A stretch of 14,795 bases of DNA from Terrimesophilobacter sp039923755 (GCA_039923755.1 JBDTCD010000111.1:1-14795); one strand, 5' to 3'. Shown: positions 1 to 7,627, counted from the stretch's first letter. Program-made: numbers and translations. Notes: a model not told the origin generated them from the sequence alone.

Positions 1-605
1 AGTTCGAGCCGAACCGAGTCCGAGGTCGGCCCGGTCTGCTGCATGTTCAGGTTGTCCATCGTTCCGAGCAGGTTCTGGATGTGGTGTCCCCACTCGTGCG
101 CGACGACGTACATCTCGGCGAGCGGGCCACCGGTGGCACCGAACTGGCTGCGGAGCTCGTCGAAGAAGCCGGTGTCCACGTAAATGGTCTGATCGGGCGG
201 GCAATAGAACGGTCCGGTTGCACTTGAGGCGGTGCCGCATCCGGTGCTCGTCGACCCGGTGAACAACACGAAGTCGGCCGGGGAACGATAGGTGATACCC
301 TCCTGGGCAAACGTTCCGGACCAGTAAGCATCAAGTGAGGCTGCGGCACCCTTCATTAAGCACTCGACATTGTTGTTCGCGTCGGCCCCTGTCTTGCACT
401 GCTCGAGATGGTCGGATGTGGTGGTCTGCGATTGCCCCGAGCCGCCGAACAGTCCCGCGAGCGGAGTGAGGTCGATGCCGAGGAGCGGGGAGACCAGCGC
501 GAGGATAACGACGATGATTCCGCCACCGCCGACGGCGACCCCCGTATTCCGCCCACGCCTACTGACCTTGCCGGAACCGATATTCGAGTCGGGGTTGAAC
601 GTCAT
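1..605 (-). CDS. Neutral zinc metallopeptidase, YpfJ-like (partial, C-terminus off the left edge)
   Basis: Reading the complement from the ATG at 605-603 gives about 201 residues with no stop before the window edge. A basic N-terminus is followed by one hydrophobic segment (about residues 22-46), then a Gly/Ser/Thr-rich linker and an extracytoplasmic domain. HEWGHH at residues 170-175 is the zinc-binding HExxH motif, with H170 and H174 as ligands and E171 as catalytic base. It is preceded by the GPFYCPPD and IYVDTGFFDEL blocks typical of the predicted neutral zinc metallopeptidase family (E. coli YpfJ, Pfam Zn_peptidase). Family members are usually near 290-300 residues, so roughly the last third is missing. 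The substrate is unknown. The start lies 12 nt after the marR stop. A TAACGT hexamer ends 6 nt before the ATG and there is no Shine-Dalgarno, so the gene may have its own leaderless promoter. Confidence 0.9.
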   Translation of the reverse strand, partial: MTFNPDSNIGSGKVSRRGRNTGVAVGGGGIIVVILALVSPLLGIDLTPLAGLFGGSGQSQTTTSDHLEQCKTGADANNNVECLMKGAAASLDAYWSGTFAQEGITYRSPADFVLFTGSTSTGCGTASSATGPFYCPPDQTIYVDTGFFDELRSQFGATGGPLAEMYVVAHEWGHHIQNLLGTMDNLNMQQTGPTSDSVRLE

Positions 606-611
606 GGATCG

Positions 612-617
612 ACGTTA
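612..617 (-). promoter_or_regulatory. Putative -10 element of a leaderless promoter for the zinc peptidase
   Basis: On the minus strand TAACGT (TANNNT type) is followed by the 6 nt CGATCC and then the ATG at 605-603. This places the expected transcription start at, or one base from, the A of the start codon. The element lies directly after the marR stop codon (620-618). No clear -35 is seen. The call is inferred from spacing and from the same arrangement at five other genes here. Confidence 0.5.
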
Positions 618-1073
618 CTACGGGCTCCACCGTCTCGCGGTGCCCACGGCGATCAACTCAAGGAGTGCACTGCGCAGCCCCTGCGGATCGGCGATCTTAG
701 GGAACACCTCTGCCTCCAGCGATCGCGCCGACTCCCAGACCCTGGCGCCCTCAGTAGTGCGCGTGATGATGTGCCTCCTGCGATCCCGCGGATCACGTTC
801 ACGCACGATGTAGCCTTCGCGTTCGAGCCGGTCCAGTGTGCGCGACATCGTCTGGTTCTCGACCCGCGCGCGGGCGGCGAGGTCGGTCTGATTGGTTGGC
901 TCGTCGCCGATCATGTGCAGAGCGATGAAGCCCGCATGGGAGAGGCCCCGCTCATCCAGGGCATCAAGCCACCCGTGCTCGACAAGGCGGGACGCCACCG
1001 ACAGCAACCGCCCGGTCGGCCATTCGGCCATCGGGCCGTGTTCGGCCTCCTGCGGTTCCTGCTTTGCGTCCAT
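618..1073 (-). CDS. MarR-family transcriptional regulator
   Basis: A 151-residue protein of normal MarR size. The winged helix-turn-helix spans about residues 45-115: TNQTDLAARA is the first helix of the motif, VENQTMSRTLDRLEREG (71-87) the recognition helix, and the basic turn DPRDRRR (94-100) the wing with the conserved D-x-R-D-x-R pattern. MarR proteins bind palindromic operators as dimers and are released by small-molecule ligands. The gene diverges from an MFS exporter across a 107-bp spacer carrying three phased dyads, so it most likely represses the exporter and itself. The ligand cannot be read from the sequence. The start has no Shine-Dalgarno, but TATCCT ends 7 nt upstream, consistent with a leaderless start. 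An internal Met at residue 15 is possible but less likely. Confidence 0.92.
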   Translation of the reverse strand: MDAKQEPQEAEHGPMAEWPTGRLLSVASRLVEHGWLDALDERGLSHAGFIALHMIGDEPTNQTDLAARARVENQTMSRTLDRLEREGYIVRERDPRDRRRHIITRTTEGARVWESARSLEAEVFPKIADPQGLRSALLELIAVGTARRWSP

Positions 1074-1080
1074 AGCAATC

Positions 1081-1086
1081 AGGATA
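1081..1086 (-). promoter_or_regulatory. Putative -10 of a leaderless marR promoter
   Basis: TATCCT on the minus strand is followed by the 7 nt GATTGCT and the marR ATG (1073-1071). No ribosome binding site lies between, so initiation at the 5' end of a leaderless mRNA is the simplest reading. A -35 at 17-bp spacing would be TGATAG, which overlaps the first dyad of the operator array. Confidence 0.4.
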
Positions 1087-1100
1087 CCGCTGAAAACACT

Positions 1101-1129
1101 TATCTATCAGCAGGCTGTCTATTTGCTAA
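1101..1129 (-). promoter_or_regulatory. Alternative upstream marR promoter
   Basis: On the minus strand TTAGCA (complement of 1124-1129), a 17-bp spacer and TAGATA (complement of 1101-1106) make a fair sigma-70-type promoter. It would give a leader of about 20 nt that has no Shine-Dalgarno. It lies within the first two dyads of the operator array, so bound MarR would block it. Confidence 0.4.
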
Positions 1130-1160
1130 GCAGGCTTACTATTTGGTAAGCTGGCTTATC
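1101..1160. promoter_or_regulatory. Three tandem 20-bp MarR operator units
   Basis: Units 1121-1140 and 1141-1160 are direct 20-bp repeats matching at 16 of 20 positions. Each contains a perfect dyad, TAAGC-NN-GCTTA, at 1127-1138 and 1147-1158. A degenerate third unit (1101-1120, about 12 of 20 matches to the second) contains CAGC-AG-GCTG at 1108-1117. The three dyad centres lie at 1112/1113, 1132/1133 and 1152/1153, exactly 20 bp apart, so they face nearly the same side of the helix. The array fills the marR/exporter spacer and covers candidate promoters in both directions. For the exporter the candidates are TTGCTA (1123-1128), 18 bp, TAAGCT (1147-1152), or a -10 of TACTAT at 1137-1142. Repeats and dyads are seen directly; MarR binding is inferred from position. 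Confidence 0.75.
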
Positions 1161-1167
1161 AATCCTC

Positions 1168-1173
1168 AGGAGA
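1168..1173 (+). promoter_or_regulatory. Shine-Dalgarno of the MFS exporter
   Basis: AGGAGA lies 7 nt before the ATG at 1181. It fixes the exporter start and contrasts with the divergent marR gene, which has none. Confidence 0.8.
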
Positions 1174-1180
1174 ACCAGTC

Positions 1181-2809
1181 ATGAAGTCATCGCGCGCCAA
1201 GTGGTTTGGGCTCGTCATCATTAGTCTTGCGGTCTCGCTCATCATCGTCGATTCGACCATCGTGAACGTCGCCATCCCGTCGATCGTCACCGAGCTGAAG
1301 ATCACCTCGACGCAGGTGCAGTGGGTGCAGGAGAGCTACACACTGGTCTTCGCCGCCCTGCTTCTGGTGTTCGGAACGCTCGCGGACCGCATCGGCCGCC
1401 GCAAACTCATGCTCATCGGCGTTGCCGTCTTCGCGATCTCGTCGGTGCTCGCGGCCGCCTCACAGTCCGGTGACTTGCTCATCGGGTCCCGCGTTCTGCA
1501 AGGTGTCGGCGGCGCCATGATCCTGCCGACGACGCTCTCGATCATCAATGCCACCTTCCGCGGTCGGGACCGTGCCATCGCGTTCGCCGTGTGGGGATCC
1601 ACCATCGGCGGGATGGCCGCGGTCGGCCCGGTTCTCGGTGGCTGGCTCACCACCTACTTCTCCTGGCGCTGGGCGTTCGGCATCAACGTGCCGCTCGGCA
1701 TCGTCATCATCCTCGGCGTGATCATGTACGTGGCCGAGTCGAAAGAACCGGACGCCCGCGGTATCGACTACGTTGGCGCGGTTCTCTCGATCATCACGAG
1801 CGGCGCGCTCGTTTTCGGCCTCATCGAAGGACGAACCTACGGTTGGTGGCGTGCGGACAAGGTTCCGAACATCGGCTCCTGGGCGTGGCCTTTCGACCTC
1901 TCCCCGATCCCCATCGTGTTCGCCATCGCGCTTGTGGGGCTTCTTGGTTTCATTGCCTGGGGCATCTATCGCGAACGCGCGGGAAAGAGCACCATGCTCG
2001 CGTTCGGACTGTTCTCCATCGCTTCATTCCGAAATGGGAATATTGCCGCGATGATCGTCTCGCTCGGCGAGTACGGCATCATCCTTTCCCTACCACTGTG
2101 GCTTCAGAATGTGTTGGGCTATGACGCGCTGCAGACCGGTTACGTCATTTTGGCTCTCGCCATCGGGTCCTTCGTCGCGAGCGGGTTCGCAGGAAGCTAC
2201 GGCAACAAGATCTCTCCGGTGTGGATTGTTCGGATGGGAATCCTCTCCGAGATCATCGGTATCGTCATCGTCGGGCTTGTCATCTCGGCCAACACCCAGT
2301 GGTGGCAAATCGCCATCGGCCTGTTCATCTACGGCTTCGGCATCGGGCTCGCAACAGCCCAGCTCACCGGTGTCGTTCTTAAGGACGTTCCGGTTGAGAA
2401 GAGCGGACAAGGCTCTGGCACGCAAAGCACAGCGCGCCAGGTGGGCAGTGCGCTCGGCATCGCGATCCTCGGCACGATCCTCTTCACGAGCGTCGGCGCA
2501 TCACTTCAGGCCCGCCTCGCGGACAACCCGAGCCCGGATTCCGTGAAGACCCAAATCGTCGATGCCGTCGTCAACAGTGCGGGAAACGCAATACCGGGGC
2601 TCAAGGAACGCGACGCGACGATCTACGCCGCAGCGCAGGATGCCTTCAGTGACGGCACCCGCTATTCGGCCTTCGCTGCGGCCGGATTCCTCGTCCTGGG
2701 ATTACTCGCCACTCTCCGGCTGGACAGCAAACTTCCTGAGCACGACGAGAACGTCGATGTCGCCTCGCCACGCGTAGCGGAGATGGCGGACCACATCCCT
2801 AGTGCGTAG
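1181..2809 (+). CDS. DHA2-family (EmrB/QacA-type, 14-TM) MFS multidrug exporter
   Basis: A 542-residue integral membrane protein of the length expected for proton-coupled 14-helix DHA2 exporters. TM1 carries VDSTIVNVAIPSI (residues 23-35) with the conserved membrane Asp D24. Motif A GTLADRIGRR is at 65-74. The antiporter motif C region GPVLGG (149-154) is followed by SWRWAFGINVPLG (161-173), a hallmark of this subfamily. A large loop separates the last two helices (about 435-498), and the C-terminus is a hydrophilic tail of about 30 residues. It probably exports hydrophobic drugs, dyes or a toxic metabolite; the substrate is not readable. It diverges from marR and sits behind the operator array, so induction through MarR is likely. 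Its stop lies inside the 3' end of the convergent pip gene (11-bp overlap). Confidence 0.93.
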   Translation: MKSSRAKWFGLVIISLAVSLIIVDSTIVNVAIPSIVTELKITSTQVQWVQESYTLVFAALLLVFGTLADRIGRRKLMLIGVAVFAISSVLAAASQSGDLLIGSRVLQGVGGAMILPTTLSIINATFRGRDRAIAFAVWGSTIGGMAAVGPVLGGWLTTYFSWRWAFGINVPLGIVIILGVIMYVAESKEPDARGIDYVGAVLSIITSGALVFGLIEGRTYGWWRADKVPNIGSWAWPFDLSPIPIVFAIALVGLLGFIAWGIYRERAGKSTMLAFGLFSIASFRNGNIAAMIVSLGEYGIILSLPLWLQNVLGYDALQTGYVILALAIGSFVASGFAGSYGNKISPVWIVRMGILSEIIGIVIVGLVISANTQWWQIAIGLFIYGFGIGLATAQLTGVVLKDVPVEKSGQGSGTQSTARQVGSALGIAILGTILFTSVGASLQARLADNPSPDSVKTQIVDAVVNSAGNAIPGLKERDATIYAAAQDAFSDGTRYSAFAAAGFLVLGLLATLRLDSKLPEHDENVDVASPRVAEMADHIPSA

Positions 2810-3764
2810 CCTGCACGAATCGGTCGGTCGCCTCGATGAGGGCGCTCAGTATGCCCGGTTCGTCGAAAGCGTGCCCGGCATCCGGAACGACGATGAACTC
2901 GGCATCCGGTAGCTGACGGCTCAACTCCCACGCTGTCACGGCCGGGGTGCACACGTCATAACGCCCCTGAACGATCACGGTGGGGATGCCCTTCAGCAGA
3001 GGCGCATCCCTCAGTAGTTGGTTCTCGTCGAACCAGCCGAGGTTTTTGAAGTAGTGGTTTTCAATCCGTGCGAACGCGACGGCGTGCGTCGGCTCAGCAA
3101 ATGTTTCCACGACGTCCGGGCGCGGCAGGAGTGTGATCGCCGACGCTTCCCAGGTTGCCCAGGCGACTGCGGCCGGAGTGTGCACAGCGGGGTCCGGGCT
3201 GAACAGGAGCTCGTGGTAGGCAGCGCGGTATCCACCGGGCGCTGCATCCGGTACCTGCGCGACAAAGTCGGCCCACACCTCCGGAAAGAGTTGTCCAGCT
3301 GGCCCCTCGTAGAACCAGAACAACTCGCTATCACGCAGGGTGAAGATCCCCCGGAGCACGAGTTCTGTGACGCGATCTGGATGGGTCTCTGCGTAGGCGA
3401 GCGCGAGCGAGCTGCCCCACGATCCACCGAATACCTGCCAGCGATCGATGCCGAGATGCCCGCGCAACTTCTCAAGATCGGAGACCAGGTGCCATGTCGT
3501 ATTGGTCGAGAGATCGGCCTCCGGCTCGCTCGCGTGCGGAGTGCTCTTTCCCGTGCCGCGCTGATCGAGAAGGATGATGCGATAGCGCGCGGGGTTGAAG
3601 AGCCGGCGATGCTTCGGGGTGCTGGTCCCTCCTGGCCCACCATGCAGGAACACGACCGGCTTGCCCAGGGGGTTCCCGCTGGTCTCCCAGTAGATGTCGT
3701 GCCCGTCACCGACATCAAGGCGGCCATGGACGTAAGGCTCGATCTCGGGGTAGAAGGTTCGCAT
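2799..3764 (-). CDS. pip: Prolyl iminopeptidase (proline aminopeptidase, peptidase family S33)
   Basis: A 321-residue alpha/beta hydrolase that removes N-terminal proline from peptides in the cytoplasm. HGGPGG (41-46) forms the oxyanion-hole loop that defines the family, followed by DQRGTGKS (67-74). GGSWGSSLALAY (113-124) holds the nucleophile S115. D270 in GRYDVCTP and H298 in DAGHAF complete the triad. The N-terminus MRTFYPEIEPY matches the usual start of the family, so the ATG at 3764 is right although no properly spaced Shine-Dalgarno precedes it. TAGCAT ends 6 nt before the ATG, suggesting a leaderless transcript even though recQ ends only 19 nt upstream. The 3' end overlaps the convergent exporter gene by 11 bp. 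No lid-domain loss or other damage is visible. Confidence 0.95.
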   Translation of the reverse strand: MRTFYPEIEPYVHGRLDVGDGHDIYWETSGNPLGKPVVFLHGGPGGTSTPKHRRLFNPARYRIILLDQRGTGKSTPHASEPEADLSTNTTWHLVSDLEKLRGHLGIDRWQVFGGSWGSSLALAYAETHPDRVTELVLRGIFTLRDSELFWFYEGPAGQLFPEVWADFVAQVPDAAPGGYRAAYHELLFSPDPAVHTPAAVAWATWEASAITLLPRPDVVETFAEPTHAVAFARIENHYFKNLGWFDENQLLRDAPLLKGIPTVIVQGRYDVCTPAVTAWELSRQLPDAEFIVVPDAGHAFDEPGILSALIEATDRFVQATH

Positions 3765-3770
3765 CCTTCG

Positions 3771-3776
3771 ATGCTA
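3771..3776 (-). promoter_or_regulatory. Putative -10 of a leaderless pip promoter
   Basis: TAGCAT on the minus strand is followed by the 6 nt CGAAGG and the pip ATG. It sits in the 19-nt gap after the recQ stop. If it is active, pip can be transcribed independently of recQ. GAAGG directly abuts the ATG, too close to act as a normal ribosome binding site. Confidence 0.45.
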
Positions 3777-3783
3777 GGTGACG

Positions 3784-5613
3784 CTACAGGGCAGGGACTG
3801 CGGTCATTCCCAGCACATCGAGAAGCTGTTCGCCGTACTTGGCGAGCTTCGACTCGCCAACCCCCGTGACGGTGCCGAGCTCCTCGATCGAGGAGGGATG
3901 CCGAGTCGCCAGTTCCCGCAGTGTCGCATCGTGGAAGATGACGTACGCCGGGACACCCTGCTCTTTCGCGACCGCCGCCCGCCATGCCCGCAGTGCCTCG
4001 AACACGGGCTGCAGTGTCTCCGGCAGATCGGCCCCCGCGCTCCTCGACTTTCGCGAGGAACGCTTGGGGGCGCGCTCGGGCTCGCGGCGCAGGTTCACCC
4101 GGCGCGAGCCGTCCAGCACCCTCGTGCTCGAGTCGGTGAGCACGAGGGTTCCAAACCCGTCGGAGTTCACGGCGAGAAGCCCCTGTGCGAGCAGTTGCCT
4201 CACGACGCCGCGCCACTCTGTTTCTGACAGGTCGGTCCCGATGCCGAAGGTTGAAAGTGAGTCGTGCTCGTACTGGTCGACGCGCGGAGTCTGCTTGCCG
4301 AGCAGAATATCGATGAGGTGTCCCGCACCAAACTTTTGGTTGCGCTCACGTTGAAGCCGCACGACCGTGGAGAGCAGTTTCTGCGCCGGGACTGTTCCAT
4401 CCCATGACTCCGGAGGGTTCAGGCAGGTGTCGCAATTGCCACACGGTGTTGACGTCTCCCCGAAGTATGCAAGAAGTTGCATACGCCTGCACTGGACCGT
4501 TTCACAGAGTGCGAGCATGGCGTCAAGGTGCGCTCCAAGACGACGCCGATGGGCGAGATCACCCTCGGACTGGTCGATCATCCTGCGCTGCTGCATCACG
4601 TCCTGAAGACCGTATGCGAGCCACGCCGTCGACGGCAGCCCATCGCGCCCGGCCCGCCCGGTTTCCTGGTAGTAGCCCTCTACCGACTTGGGCAGGTCGA
4701 GGTGCGCGACGAAGCGGACATCCGGTTTGTCGATGCCCATACCGAATGCGATAGTGGCGACCATAACCATGCCCTCTTCGCGCAGGAACCGGGACTGGTT
4801 CGCCGCGCGCACGCGGGCGTCGAGACCCGCGTGGTACGGCAGCGCGGGAATACCCTGTTCCACGAGGAACTCCGCTGTCTTCTCGACCGATGCCCGAGAC
4901 AGGCAGTAGACGATCCCGGCATCGCCTGCGTGCTCGGTGCGCAGCAGTTCGAGCAGTTGTTTCTGCGGCTGGTCCTTGGGGACGATGCGGTACTGGATGT
5001 TGGGCCGATCGAAACTCGCGACGAAGTGTTTCGCGTGGGATAGCTGGAGGCGTTTCTGGATCTCCTGGTGGGTCTGCTCGGTCGCCGTCGCCGTCAGCGC
5101 GATACGCGGCACGGCGGGCCAGCGCTCGTGCAGCATCGACAGGGCGAGATAGTCAGGGCGGAAATCGTGCCCCCACTGGGACACGCAGTGTGCCTCGTCG
5201 ATCGCGAATAACGCGATCGTGCCGCGATCGAGAAGGTCGCCTGTGGACGGAACGGTAATCCGCTCGGGGGCGAGATAAAGGAGGTCGAGTTCACCCGCCA
5301 CGTAGGCGCGCTCGACACGGGTGCGTTCCTCTGCACCCTGCGTCGAGTTCAGAAACGCGGCACGCACACCGAGTGCTGCAAGCGCATCCACCTGGTCCTG
5401 CATGAGGGCGATCAGCGGAGAGATGACCACCCCAGTGCCCTCCCGCACGAGAGCCGGGATCTGGTAGCAGAGCGATTTACCGCCGCCCGTCGGCATGAGG
5501 ACGAGTGCGTCACCGACGCCAATGACATGATCGATGATCTCCGCCTGGTCGCCGCGGAATGCACCGTAGCCGAAGACGCGGTGGAGAACGTCAACGGCGG
5601 AGGCAGTGGTCAT
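3784..5613 (-). CDS. recQ: ATP-dependent DNA helicase RecQ
   Basis: A 609-residue 3'-5' superfamily 2 helicase, the same size as E. coli RecQ, acting in recombinational repair and stalled-fork processing. Walker A TGGGKS is at 42-47, DEAH at 139-142, and the RecQ-specific aromatic-rich loop HCVSQWGHDFRPDY follows. TATAT (174-178) is motif III and QETGRAGRDG (316-325) motif VI. The zinc module has C375, C391, C394 and C397. An RQC winged helix spans about 405-510, a basic Ser/Arg linker follows, and an HRDC domain runs from about 530 to 609. The open frame continues upstream, but those residues lie across the S9 gene in another frame. The Met at 5613 is the sensible start. GGAGG lies only 2 nt before it, and TAGCGT ends 7 nt before it. 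Codons 489-504 contain a perfect 12-bp inverted repeat. Confidence 0.96.
   Translation of the reverse strand: MTTASAVDVLHRVFGYGAFRGDQAEIIDHVIGVGDALVLMPTGGGKSLCYQIPALVREGTGVVISPLIALMQDQVDALAALGVRAAFLNSTQGAEERTRVERAYVAGELDLLYLAPERITVPSTGDLLDRGTIALFAIDEAHCVSQWGHDFRPDYLALSMLHERWPAVPRIALTATATEQTHQEIQKRLQLSHAKHFVASFDRPNIQYRIVPKDQPQKQLLELLRTEHAGDAGIVYCLSRASVEKTAEFLVEQGIPALPYHAGLDARVRAANQSRFLREEGMVMVATIAFGMGIDKPDVRFVAHLDLPKSVEGYYQETGRAGRDGLPSTAWLAYGLQDVMQQRRMIDQSEGDLAHRRRLGAHLDAMLALCETVQCRRMQLLAYFGETSTPCGNCDTCLNPPESWDGTVPAQKLLSTVVRLQRERNQKFGAGHLIDILLGKQTPRVDQYEHDSLSTFGIGTDLSETEWRGVVRQLLAQGLLAVNSDGFGTLVLTDSSTRVLDGSRRVNLRREPERAPKRSSRKSRSAGADLPETLQPVFEALRAWRAAVAKEQGVPAYVIFHDATLRELATRHPSSIEELGTVTGVGESKLAKYGEQLLDVLGMTAVPAL
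4118..4149 (-). repeat. Perfect 12-bp inverted repeat inside recQ
   Basis: ACCCTCGTGCTC (4118-4129) and its exact complement (4138-4149) flank an 8-nt loop, within the coding sequence of the RQC region (TLVLTDSSTRVL). The recQ mRNA would form a stable GC-rich hairpin here. No T-tract follows on either strand, so it is not a typical intrinsic terminator. Whether it has a function is unknown. Confidence 0.7.
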
Positions 5614-5620
5614 ACCCTCC

Positions 5621-5626
5621 ACGCTA
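5621..5626 (-). promoter_or_regulatory. Putative -10 of a leaderless recQ promoter
   Basis: TAGCGT on the minus strand is followed by the 7 nt GGAGGGT and the recQ ATG (5613-5611). The GGAGG in that heptamer could pair with 16S rRNA in a longer transcript arriving from the S9 gene, but its 2-nt spacing is short. The 82-bp gap to the S9 stop contains no clear terminator hairpin. Confidence 0.45.
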
Positions 5627-5695
5627 GCGGGAGCCACTGTCGATGGGCTGTCGAAAAGTGCTGCCAGATCTCGTCGCGAACGTCCGGCAAGGAGT

Positions 5696-7621
5696 TCAGG
5701 GGCGCCAGAGCTCCAGGCGAGGTGTATCGGGGGTCTCGAACCCCATGATCTGTCCGTAGAACGAAAGCTCTGACTGGATCGAGTGGATGATCGTCTCCGA
5801 CTTGCGGAATCCGTGAGACTCCCCTTGATAGGCGAGGTAAGCGTGCGGGATACCCTTCTGCACGAGAGCGTCTCGGAATGTTTCGGATTGCGATGGCGGC
5901 ACCACCGGGTCGTCGAGTCCCTGCAGCAGCAAAACCGGGCAGGACAGCGCATCAACGCGATTGATCGGAGCGCGACTCTCGTAGAGGCCCGACGCTTCCG
6001 GCAGGGGGCCGACAAGGCCGTCCAAGTAACGCGACTCGAAGTCGTGAGTATCTTCCGCAAGCGCGCGCAGGTCGGCGACCCCGTAATAGGACACACCGCA
6101 CGCGAACACGTCGGAGGAGACGAGCGCTGCAAGAACAGTCCAGCCTCCAGCAGAACCTCCGCGGATGGCGAGCCTGGCTGGGTCAGCGATGCCCGCATCC
6201 GCAAGACCGCGCACGGCCGCGATCGTGTCCTCCACGTCGACAACACCCCACTGTCCGTTTAGCCTCCTTCGGTACTCGCGCCCGTAACCGCTCGATCCGC
6301 CGTAGTTGATGTCGATGATCCCGATGCCGCGCGAGGTGAAGAACGCAAAGTTGAGGCGCATGGCGAGTGGGCTGTGGGAGGTCGGCCCGCCGTGCACGAC
6401 GGCGATGAACGGTGGCAGTTCGCCCTCCGGGGCGGAGTAGTCCACGTTGCGCGGACGGTACACGAAGGTGTGCACGTCCCGCACTCCCGTAAAGGTCATC
6501 GCCTCCGCATCCGGCAGGTAGTCGGTCGGCGGCATATCGTCGATGTCCAGCCGAACATCGGTGAGCGTGCCTATGTCGAGGCTCAGTTCGCGCACCCCCG
6601 CCGTGAGCCGAGCGCTGCCACCATTCACGAGCACGCGTCGGCCACGTACGTCATGGAGTTCGATCGAGTCCAGGGGCAGGTCGAGTGCTTCGAAGCTGCC
6701 AGTGACCGGGTCAAGAAGTCCGAGCGTGTCAGTGCCTACCGTTCTCGTGCAGATCACTCGCCCATCGTCCAGCACGGAATACCAGCGCGCACCGAGCTGC
6801 CAGAGTGGCCCGCCCACGTCGGCGCCGACCGGGTTCAGCGCGGTCATCGCGCCATCGATTCCACAGCGGTAAAGATTCCACCAACCACTGCGATCGCTGA
6901 TGACATACAGCGCGCCATCCGAGATCCATTCCGGCTGCAGCACTGATTCGGTCGGCCCGCCGGCGATGGTCTCGTACGTGGATACCGTTCCCGACTTGAG
7001 TGCGCCGACGCGCAGCTCTGTGCCGTCCCACGGCATCTGAGGGTGATCCCACGCGATCCATGCGAGGTGAGAGCCACTCGGTGACATTCGCGGGTAAGCC
7101 AGGAAACGCGATCCGGAGACGATAGAACGGATGCTCGATACATCTTCCCCCGCGCTACCGTCGGTCGGGATGGCGACAATGTCACGATGCAGTTCGTCGT
7201 CACGGTGCGTCTCACGCACGGCGAAAACCTCGTTGCCCACGATGCTGAGATCAGCGAACCTCGAATCCGAACCAGCCGGGGTCAGGGGTTTCGGCGTTGA
7301 CATGCCAGACGACAACCGATACACCCGCTGGTCGCTGAACTCGGCGAAAAAGAGGGTTCCGTCGTCGAGAGTCGTCCACGCCCCGCCACCATATTCGTGC
7401 ACGCGCGTTCGGGCATTCCACGGTGCGGGAAGGACATCGACAACGTTTCCCTGGTCGTCGTGCCTGCGCACTGCGAGGCGCCCACCCTCCGTGGGGCGCG
7501 CCTCGAGCCACCACGGGTCACCGTCCACAAATCGCGCTCCGGAGATCGGATGCCCGCTCGCGACCAGTGACGCCGCGGTGATCGGTGATTCCCAGGATCC
7601 GTGCGGCGCGATAGTGGACAT
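5696..7621 (-). CDS. S9-family serine peptidase (prolyl oligopeptidase / acylaminoacyl-peptidase type)
   Basis: A 641-residue two-domain peptidase. The N-terminal part (about 1-370) has the repeated beta-strand pattern of a beta-propeller, with blocks such as YPRMSPSGSHLAWIAWD and LYVISDRSGWWNLY. The C-terminal hydrolase domain has HGGPTSHSP (410-418) for the oxyanion region and NYGGSSGYGREYR (439-451). The nucleophile is S490 in RGGSAGGWT, the acid is in LQGLDDPVVP (D570 or D571), and H603 in ESHGF completes the triad. No signal peptide is visible, so it is probably a cytoplasmic oligopeptidase cleaving short peptides. The frame stays open for another 49 codons upstream, but those are arginine-rich and unlike the family. 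The ATG at 7621 starts a proper domain, and TACGCT ends 6 nt before it. It is divergent from the ROK gene. Confidence 0.92.
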   Translation of the reverse strand: MSTIAPHGSWESPITAASLVASGHPISGARFVDGDPWWLEARPTEGGRLAVRRHDDQGNVVDVLPAPWNARTRVHEYGGGAWTTLDDGTLFFAEFSDQRVYRLSSGMSTPKPLTPAGSDSRFADLSIVGNEVFAVRETHRDDELHRDIVAIPTDGSAGEDVSSIRSIVSGSRFLAYPRMSPSGSHLAWIAWDHPQMPWDGTELRVGALKSGTVSTYETIAGGPTESVLQPEWISDGALYVISDRSGWWNLYRCGIDGAMTALNPVGADVGGPLWQLGARWYSVLDDGRVICTRTVGTDTLGLLDPVTGSFEALDLPLDSIELHDVRGRRVLVNGGSARLTAGVRELSLDIGTLTDVRLDIDDMPPTDYLPDAEAMTFTGVRDVHTFVYRPRNVDYSAPEGELPPFIAVVHGGPTSHSPLAMRLNFAFFTSRGIGIIDINYGGSSGYGREYRRRLNGQWGVVDVEDTIAAVRGLADAGIADPARLAIRGGSAGGWTVLAALVSSDVFACGVSYYGVADLRALAEDTHDFESRYLDGLVGPLPEASGLYESRAPINRVDALSCPVLLLQGLDDPVVPPSQSETFRDALVQKGIPHAYLAYQGESHGFRKSETIIHSIQSELSFYGQIMGFETPDTPRLELWRP

Positions 7622-7627
7622 CCACCC

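Noticed and set aside
408..1184. A 258-codon plus-strand frame across the zinc peptidase, marR and the spacer
   Set aside because: It is antisense to two well-supported genes, runs through the operator array and ends at the exporter start. No protein family is recognisable.
3011..4216. A 401-codon minus-strand frame overlapping recQ and pip
   Set aside because: It is out of frame with both genes; short fragments only mirror them. There is no sign of a frameshifted or fused gene.
5614..6246. Upstream extension of the recQ frame by 211 codons
   Set aside because: The extra residues lie over the S9 peptidase gene in a different frame and look random. RecQ homology begins at the Met at 5613.
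3784..7621. A defence or proteolysis island built from RecQ and the peptidases
   Set aside because: RecQ has the complete housekeeping architecture (RQC and HRDC). The peptidases are common metabolic types, no nuclease or sensor partner is nearby, and each gene seems to have its own promoter.
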